From the NCBI RefSeq assembly GCF_000003605.2, contig NW_003114469.1, forward strand, positions 93,967 through 116,237: a stretch of 22,271 bases of DNA. Reading direction: 5' to 3'. A program made the position numbers and the translations under genes. The notes under the pieces were generated by a model that had not been told where the DNA came from, made no database searches, and saw only the letters and a list, made by a program, of their open reading frames with translations. Every line of letters begins with the position of its first letter. The first letter of the stretch is position 1. This DNA comes from Saccoglossus kowalevskii (lineage: Eukaryota > Hemichordata > Enteropneusta > Harrimaniidae). This document shows positions 17,901-22,271 of the stretch, in pieces.

Positions 17901-20900
17901 GACCAAGCTGAATAAATTACAACGATAATGAAGTGTTCTCACCACAGGTTCATCACCCTTGGCAACAGACTCTTCATATGCCTTTTCCCTGGCAATTTCT
18001 TTCTCTTCTTCCAGTACAAGAATTTCCTGCGTTTTTTCCCACAGTCGTATAGATTTGTCATGTGACCCAGAAACCTGAAACAGAATGCTGAACTTTTGAA
18101 ACACTTGTAAATAAGATAGGCAATATAGGTATTGTTTTTATCTAATGATTTCAACACAAAGCCTATACACTTGTGACATCACTGCTTTTAATTTTTTGCA
18201 GTCTGCGTGTATGAGAAAAAATGAAATGAAAGAAACCAACGAGTAACTATATGCCATTTACTGATTATGGCAGATTGGGTCATTTTCTATTCACAAGATA
18301 CAAGTATTATAAATTAGTAAATATCATTGCAAATAAAAGAGAGATTTTTCTTAATTTGACATTGACTCTTACCACATGTTCTCCCGATGGACTGACAGCA
18401 ATACACCATACTTCACCATGGTGGCCCTGTAAGGAAGTATGAACAGTATACTGTTACGTAGTAAACTTGTAATGTGATCAGTGCTTTAACTTTTTTTTGT
18501 CAGAACAAAAACATGTTCAGAATTATAACTGTGAATGCAATAAGTAATGGTCCAGTTAACAAAATGTATTTGGAGTAAGTGTTCGTTTTGAATTAAATTC
18601 ATTTTAGAAAGGTTTTGAGGTCATTTGCGGGTATATCAACCGATTAAATTGGGTGAAATTATATCACATTATTTTGTTTTAGAAGTTTTACTTAATTATA
18701 GATTTGGACACACATGTATGCCATATAGCCTTTTGTCAAATCACCTGGTACAAATCATGATTTTAGTCACAAAATGCCAAACAATTTGCATAGGAAAATA
18801 AACAGTATTCACCAATATCTCATAACATATGACAATCAGAATTACCCATTTTATAACAACATACTATGTCGTCACTACTGTACATGTCCTGAACGATAAT
18901 TTTAGATATGACCAGAACTTTAACTCGTAAGAACCAATTGCTAAATGACTCAAACATTGGCATTTCCATAATTTTTCAACCGTATGTTTATATAAAAGTT
19001 TTGTGAACAACATAAAATAAAACCATAGTGTAAAAATTTGAATATTCTAATACCAATGAATAACTTTATAAAGCAATCTATATTGTAAAGCAATTCTAAA
19101 ATGTTCTGAATAGCGCCAAAGTAAAATTTTTGTAAACTTTCCCAAAATAAAAATGCATACATTTGTTCAAAAATGTCTGAGAAAATCAAAACTAACAAAG
19201 AAATGATTAAAATGCTGCACCTAAATATCGTTGGGAAAGATCGTAGTGCTCAGAGGGATCAACAGGTTTAATTGTGAGAGATTTTGAAGAATGTGTTTTC
19301 ATTTTAATGAACCTTCCATCATTTTTATTTATTTAACAAAATCTACTCACCTCCAAAGTTTGTATGAGTTCATATTTATCACCGTCCCATTGTTTTATCT
19401 TTCTATCTTTGCCACCAGAGAAAAAAAGATGTGTTTTTGGTACGAATTGTAAACACATGATACTGTCATCATGCGCAAAGATTGACTTATGGCAGTCTCC
19501 GAAATCTAAACCCCAGAGTTTTATATTCCTGTCAGCAGATCCGGTAATTAACAATTGACTATCCTGAAAAATAAGAATCAGACAAAATAAACATAAAATT
19601 AATTTAATATGAGTTACATGCAAATGAACCTTAATTTAAGAGCTGACAGACAAAATTTGAGTAAATTTTTCAGACTTTACTCAAAAAATTTAGCTATTTT
19701 TGTCGCAGTATTCTGCAGACTCCAGACAGTGGACAGTTTAGTGATGAAAAGAGGGAGCCGATGGTGAAAAGATTAAAGTGCGACAGTTGACACAACTGGT
19801 ATGCAGTGCTGCAGTCGGTATGCAGTGCTGCAAGTTGGTATGCAGTGCTGCAGTCATATGCAGTGCTGGAATCGATAAGCTGTGCTGCAGTTGATATGCA
19901 GTGCTGCAGTTGATATGCAGTGCTGCAGTCAGTATGCAGTGCTGCAGTCAGTATGCAGTGCTGCAGTCATTATGCAGTGCTGCAGTCAGTATGCAGTGCT
20001 GCAATCGATATGCAGTGCTGTAATTGATATGCAGTGCTGCAGTCGGTATGCAGTGCTGCAGTCGATATGCAGTGCTGTAATTGATATGCAGTGCTGCAGT
20101 CGGTATGCAGTGATGCAGTCGGTATGCAGTGCTGCAGTCGATATGCAGTGCTGCAATTGATTTGCAGTGCTGCAGTCGGTATGCAGTGCTGCAGTCGATA
20201 TGCAGTGCTGCAGTCAGCATGCAGTGCTGCAATCAATATGCAGTGCTGTAATTGATATGCAGTGATGCAGTCGGTATGTAGTGCTGCAGTCGATATGCAG
20301 TGCTGCAATTGATATGCAGTGCTGCAGTCGGTATGCAGTGCTGCAGTCGATATGCAGTGCTGCAGTCAGCATGCAGTGCTGCAATCGATATGCAGTGCTG
20401 CAGTCAGCATGCAGTGCTGCAGTCAGCATGCAGTGCTGCAGTCAGCATGCAGTGCTGCAGTCAGCATGCAGTGCAAATTCAGATAATGTATTTTACATAT
20501 GTTATACACATTGCATGGCGTTCCTATCAAAGACAACAATGTGGCACTTTAAAACACTTTTACTGACATGTACCATTGAAAGATGTGCTACTGATAAAGC
20601 TATGCTTACATATGATATATCCAGTGTTAAGACGGGTAACTTGTGACCATACAGCGAGAGAAAAAACTGGAAAAAATTATTGTATATGTTATAATTATAT
20701 GGCACAATTAATTTTCTGAGGAATAGTAAATACTAAGTAAACATCAATGTCTTCAGAAGCTATAGTATTTAAAGGGAAGTATTTGGTGTATATCAGATTC
20801 TGTTTACACTATAACATTGTACAAAGGTATCATTAAGACTTCAATTTCTACTGTTGATTGAGATGAATTATCATGTCACAGACTTAATTATTTCATAATG

Positions 20901-21491
20901 GTTCGAGTCACACACGCAGTACATGTTTACTATGATTTTACATAGTATTTACCTTGCTGTTTATTCGGTGTTATTAGCTTACTTTACTTTACTTTCTATG
21001 TCAACAGCAACTATGAGTTTACAATTGTTTCTCAGTACTTATTCACTGTTATAATGCTGTACCATTACTTTCACCATCCTACTACAGCCAGGTCTGAAAG
21101 GCCTTTGCTGCAATCTGGCCACGCTGTGTGACACGGATCGCGTGGATGGGTTTCATGTTCTCTGCACGAAATAAGCTCGATTATTAAGCATCCTTTTTTG
21201 GGGATACACGGTGGCCGAGGGGAAGACGTCTAGTGGCTAGGCGATTAGGTGCCGTACGCGAGCGTCGGTTCGAGTCACGCACGCAGTACACATTTACCAT
21301 GATTTGACGTAGTATTTACCTTGCCGTTTATTCGATGTTATTTACTTACCTTCAATGTATCTGTAAAGAAGACCTTCACAGTGTTATCCAATAAGGCCAC
21401 TGCTAATAACCTCTGATCAGGTGTGTACTTCACACACAGTACGTCATCGTCCATTTGTAAAGTACGAACATGACTCACAGATAGTCTTTTA
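11788..21491 (-). CDS. WDR3: WDR3 (Utp12/Dip2), C-terminal part; 5' end beyond window
   Basis: Nucleolar WD40 protein of the UTP-B subcomplex of the small-subunit processome, needed for early pre-18S rRNA cleavages. Visible exons in transcript order: 21350-21491, 20610-20666, 19351-19563, 18373-18426, 17943-18074, 17260-17421, 16734-16784, 16525-16568, 15019-15147, 11788-11946. They give about 380 residues, the C-terminal ~40% of a protein that is 943 residues in human. The order is four WD repeats ([64 protein letters not shown]), an acidic/basic helical linker ([20 protein letters not shown]), the Utp12 domain ([24 protein letters not shown]) and a lysine-rich end. Phase fails between 15019-15147 (leaves two bases) and the last exon (starts in phase 0). 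One exon of 3n+1 bases, for IHFGQI... in relatives, is therefore missing or unrecognised. Confidence 0.93.
12505..13245. mobile_element. Non-autonomous element with AGTCCCCGTT ends and internal ~130-bp repeats
   Basis: AGTCCCCGTT at 12505-12514 is the reverse complement of AACGGGGACT at 13236-13245. The right end also folds on itself: AGTCCC-GTT-CGGAC from 13211 pairs with GTCCGAACGGGGACT around a TTC loop. Before it lies the string CGGACGCACGACGGAGAC, typical of very common repeats in marine invertebrate genomes. Inside, four imperfect copies of a ~130-bp unit with (C)GGCCAT(C/T)TT and AAATTTGAATGAAAACTGAC-like motifs start near 12658, 12786, 12922 and 13053. A 96-codon - strand frame across it is incidental. 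Confidence 0.7.
13301..13445. mobile_element. Short MITE with 29-bp inverted ends
   Basis: 13301-13329 starts GCATTGACACGCAGATCGCC and ends GCAAACCAA. 13417-13445 is its reverse complement with a single mismatch. The whole element is only 145 bp and has no coding capacity. The high arm identity suggests recent origin. Confidence 0.75.
13395..13733. repeat. 18-bp perfect inverted pair with CTCF-like core
   Basis: CAACACAGGTGGCGCTAT at 13395-13412 (inside the 145-bp MITE) recurs exactly in inverse orientation at 13716-13733. The AGGTGGCGC core fits the core of the bilaterian CTCF motif (AGRKGGCRS). The flanking positions fit only partly, so binding is speculative. The pair could instead be the remains of an older repeat. 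Confidence 0.5.
13921..14112. mobile_element. Partial copy of the 21581-21917 MITE family
   Basis: From ACTTAGGGTTTGCAAGGTGC onward it matches the reverse complement of 21581-21917 through GTATGGTGACAT, CATTCAAGTCTC, GAGACTGACGCTACGA and CGAAAATGTACAGAAAATAT to about 14112. It lacks the other terminal repeat, so it is truncated. An internal hairpin GTCTCG..GCGAGAC lies near 13981-13999. Confidence 0.7.
14306..14513. repeat. Perfect 4 x 52-bp tandem repeat
   Basis: A unit starting GAAAAGAACATATTATGCAA and ending GCTTTATCCCT starts at 14306, 14358, 14410 and 14462 with no difference that I can see, then begins a fifth time (GAAAAG at 14514). A degenerate inverted relative of its central part lies at 14239-14272. 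There are no spacers, so this is not a CRISPR array. Confidence 0.95.
15019..15147 (-). CDS. WDR3: WDR3 exon (Utp12 domain core)
   Basis: Acceptor GTTCACAG, donor GTAAG. It encodes [20 protein letters not shown], then [20 protein letters not shown], then LLR with R split as CG|n. It is very close to the ELEESLLVLPF...[13 protein letters not shown] block of animal WDR3. It leaves two bases of a codon, so the next exon must begin with one completing base. Confidence 0.95.
15148..16524. other. WDR3: WDR3 intron with possible retroposon tail
   Basis: About 15276-15400 has an (AAT)n run followed by ATCTTTAATCACTTATTATA and AATGGATGAAAATTGGTACA. Read on the - strand this looks like the 3' end of a SINE/LINE with an (ATT)n tail, from memory of similar marine invertebrate repeats. 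No other feature is seen to 16524. Confidence 0.35.
16525..16568 (-). CDS. WDR3: WDR3 44-bp micro-exon
   Basis: Acceptor TTTTCAG, donor GTAAGA. It encodes [14 protein letters not shown] and leaves AG, which the next exon completes to serine before ELEKS. It matches SAYVLEIFKGIKSSELE of vertebrate WDR3. It is too short to appear as an open frame. Confidence 0.92.
16734..16784 (-). CDS. WDR3: WDR3 51-bp micro-exon
   Basis: Acceptor T-tract plus CAG, donor GTGAGT. It encodes [17 protein letters not shown], matching PLPSNPILMAYGSIS of WDR3. Both ends are in phase 0. Confidence 0.92.
16785..17259. other. WDR3: WDR3 intron
   Basis: Nothing recognised beyond an A/T-rich acceptor tract at 16785-16805 and the GTTGGT donor of the upstream exon. 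Confidence 0.4.
17260..17421 (-). CDS. WDR3: WDR3 exon (linker helices)
   Basis: Acceptor CTCTACAG, weak donor GTTGGT. Its 54 codons start [20 protein letters not shown] and continue [20 protein letters not shown], ending KAMKKE. It corresponds to the [20 protein letters not shown] region of WDR3. Confidence 0.93.
17422..17942. other. WDR3: WDR3 intron with degenerate short repeats
   Basis: Between about 17470 and 17680 a motif like AGTAAGATAGACTGTGATTG followed by GTTGAACTACT recurs three or four times with drift. It is likely a decayed tandem repeat. The rest shows nothing. Confidence 0.4.
17943..18074 (-). CDS. WDR3: WDR3 exon (end of last WD repeat, acidic linker)
   Basis: Acceptor GTTTCAG, donor GTGAGA. 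It encodes [20 protein letters not shown], then [20 protein letters not shown] and DEPV, matching SSSHDKSLRLWERT...LEEERE...YEESVAK of vertebrate WDR3. Confidence 0.95.
18373..18426 (-). CDS. WDR3: WDR3 54-bp micro-exon
   Basis: Acceptor CCTTACAG, donor GTAAGA. It encodes [18 protein letters not shown], the first half of the last WD repeat (GHHQEIWCLAVSPSGDYV in relatives). Phase 0 at both ends. Confidence 0.94.
18427..19350. other. WDR3: WDR3 intron
   Basis: About 920 bp, AT-rich. An 82-codon - strand frame at 18950-19198 is hydrophobic by chance and unsupported. No repeat or exon seen. Confidence 0.4.
19351..19563 (-). CDS. WDR3: WDR3 exon (two WD repeats)
   Basis: Acceptor TTTTTCAG, donor GTGAGT. 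71 codons: [71 protein letters not shown]. Two blades of the propeller with their SADRNIKLW and [10 protein letters not shown] ends. The segment [20 protein letters not shown] is diagnostic for WDR3/Utp12. Confidence 0.97.
19795..20475. repeat. 19-bp minisatellite (~35 copies)
   Basis: Units of 19 bp, TATGCAGTGCTGCAGTCGG and variants (TCGA, TCAG, TCAGCA, AATTGA, AATCGA in the last positions), run head to tail within a WDR3 intron. Every unit contains TGCAG-TG-CTGCA, a 5-bp inverted repeat with a two-base loop, and usually a PstI-type CTGCAG. Variant order repeats in blocks of about three units (57 bp). Since 57 is a multiple of three, long open frames appear on both strands, but they are repeat artefacts. 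Confidence 0.97.
20610..20666 (-). CDS. WDR3: WDR3 57-bp exon
   Basis: Acceptor TTTTTTCCAG, donor GTAAGC. It encodes [19 protein letters not shown], identical to vertebrate WDR3 at [12 protein letters not shown]. Phase 0 at both ends. The open frame around it extends into the flanking introns. Confidence 0.95.
20667..21204. other. WDR3: WDR3 intron with partial SINE
   Basis: Contains the 5'-truncated SINE copy at 20899-20996. The stretch 21085-21200 is more GC-rich and may belong to an unidentified repeat, but no ends were found. Confidence 0.4.
20899..20996 (+). mobile_element. tRNA-derived SINE, 5'-truncated copy
   Basis: Starts at the B box (GGTTCGAGTCACACACGCAG) and matches 21267-21349: GCAGTACA, ATAGTATTTACCTTGC, TTTATTCG and GTTAT. 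It ends in a (TTAC)n run at 20978-20995. The A-box half is missing, as expected for 5'-truncated retroposition. Confidence 0.7.
21205..21349 (+). mobile_element. tRNA-derived SINE (tRNA-Ser/Leu-like head), abutting a WDR3 exon
   Basis: The head has an A box GGTGGCCGAGGGG (21210-21222), as in class II serine tRNAs, and a B box GGTTCGAGTC (21267-21276). It is followed by a body shared with 20899-20996. It lacks a convincing acceptor stem, so it is not a tRNA gene. It lies antisense to WDR3. Its 3' end, TTATTTACTTAC, reads GTAAGTAA on the - strand and is the splice donor of the exon at 21350-21491. Confidence 0.7.
21350..21491 (-). CDS. WDR3: WDR3 exon (5'-most in window)
   Basis: Acceptor ATTTTTTAG, donor GTAAGT. 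One base completes an upstream codon, followed by 47 codons: [47 protein letters not shown]. It matches KRLSVKQTRTLQLDEDVLCV...VKVFYVDTLK of WDR3. Upstream exons lie beyond 22271. Confidence 0.95.
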
Positions 21492-21580
21492 CTAAAAAAT
21501 AAATTCAACATATCACTTAATGAATAATTTAATAATGTTTCCAGTTATCTAAATGAAATAGAGACCAAATGACTTACTAA

Positions 21581-21917
21581 ATATTATCAGAGGTACATTA
21601 CTTGGGGTTTGCAACTACGGTGACATGATACCAAGTTCCCGTTTCGATCTCACTCTCGCATAGGCGTTCCAACTCAGAAAAATGTGACGGATTACGATAA
21701 CTATATTTTCTGTACATTTTCGATGTACTACATTTTTTCACTATGAATGTGGTAATACATGTTTTATTGTTTTATTACAAACCGCCTATGTCATATCAGA
21801 AGGTCGTAGCATCAGTCTCGTTATCTACGAGATGAGACTTGAATGAGATCTTGACATGATGTCACCATACAGTACTATGCACGTTGCAAACCCCTAGTAA
21901 TGTACCTCTGATATTAT
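21581..21917. mobile_element. Intact MITE with 35-bp inverted ends
   Basis: ATATTATCAGAGGTACATTA continuing to GGTTTGCAAC (21581-21615) is mirrored at 21883-21917 with two or three mismatches. Inside are GTCTCG/CGAGAC-type palindromes and the ATATTTTCTGTACATTTTCG block shared, inverted, with 13921-14112. No coding capacity. It lies about 90 bp upstream (in the WDR3 sense) of the exon at 21350-21491. Confidence 0.85.
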
Positions 21918-22271
21918 TTCAATAATCATTTTTTTTATTATAGAATAAATTCATGAGATTTGGGACAAATTTGAATCTAAGTGGAATAAGGAGCTCTTTA
22001 AATATGTTGATTGATCAACAATTAGTGTGGATCACATCAGAATACAATCTAGGTTCCACAGATATTGAGTACCGGTACGATGAATCAAATACCCACAATG
22101 CAACAGAGCACCAACATCATGCTTTATCAGATGTACCATGTCTCCTAGTGTACCGTACTTATCCGGGTAAGAACCCATGCCTGGGCAAACGCCCACCCCT
22201 CACTTTTGACACAATAAAGAAGTTGAGGTCATATCCAGGCACACGCCCAGAGGGTCTTTTTCTACACAAAA
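21918..22271. other. WDR3: Right edge, WDR3 intron
   Basis: No exon recognised on the - strand. Near 22165-22260 the string CCTGGGCAAACGCCCACCCC and the related AGGCACACGCCCAGAG suggest the edge of an interspersed repeat that runs out of the window. Confidence 0.35.

Noticed and set aside
18950-19198. 82-codon hydrophobic frame on the - strand
   Set aside because: AT-rich intron sequence translated by chance. No splice signals, and WDR3 exons on each side join without it.
19882-20646. Long open frames on both strands with repeated CSAAVDMQ- and LQHCIPTA-like peptides
   Set aside because: They are the 19-bp minisatellite read in several frames. The three-unit period (57 bp) keeps frames open. 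The array lies in a WDR3 intron.
21205-21290. Functional tRNA-Ser gene
   Set aside because: A and B boxes are present, but I see no proper acceptor or anticodon stem, and the body continues into a sequence shared with a second truncated copy, so it is a SINE.

Overview
This is eukaryotic nuclear DNA: AT-rich, with split genes bounded by clear GT..AG introns, and crowded with short inverted-repeat transposons. The base composition, the palindromic MITE-like elements and the CYP3A-type gene layout suggest a marine invertebrate. An acorn-worm-like deuterostome or a mollusc would both fit, and I cannot choose between them. Nearly all open frames longer than about 60 codons are chance frames, repeats, or single exons read through into introns.

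Two genes lie tail to tail. On the + strand, twelve exons between 1585 and 11169 encode a cytochrome P450 of the CYP3 clan (480 visible residues). Only the first exon, for the membrane anchor, is not found and probably lies upstream of the window. The heme loop, ExxR, PERF and WxxxR motifs are intact. The I-helix motif is degenerate (L-E-S-Y-D-T-I-S instead of the usual A-G-x-D/E-T-T). On the - strand, ten exons between 21491 and 11788 encode the C-terminal part of WDR3 (yeast Utp12/Dip2), a UTP-B subunit of the small-subunit processome: the last four WD repeats, the Utp12 domain and the lysine-rich tail. Its N-terminal exons lie beyond the right edge. One C-terminal exon that the reading frame requires was not found.

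Repeats by region: 840-1176, GC-rich inverted-repeat element. 1806-3133, a 1.3-kb element with ~165-bp inverted arms that carries what looks like a miniature intron-containing gene. 5303-5516 and 11451-11641, two copies of one palindromic MITE. 8106-8738, tandem ~100-bp duplications of the end of P450 exon 9 with its splice donor. 10638-10990, CpG-rich element. 12505-14513, a nest of at least four elements plus a perfect 4 x 52-bp tandem repeat. 19795-20475, a 19-bp minisatellite. 20899-20996 and 21205-21349, two copies of a tRNA-derived SINE, one ending exactly at a WDR3 splice donor. 21581-21917, an intact MITE whose partial sister copy is at 13921-14112.

The two genes have unrelated jobs: an ER mono-oxygenase and a nucleolar ribosome-assembly factor. 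What links them is the 618-bp convergent 3' region, where a MITE carries AATAAA on both strands.
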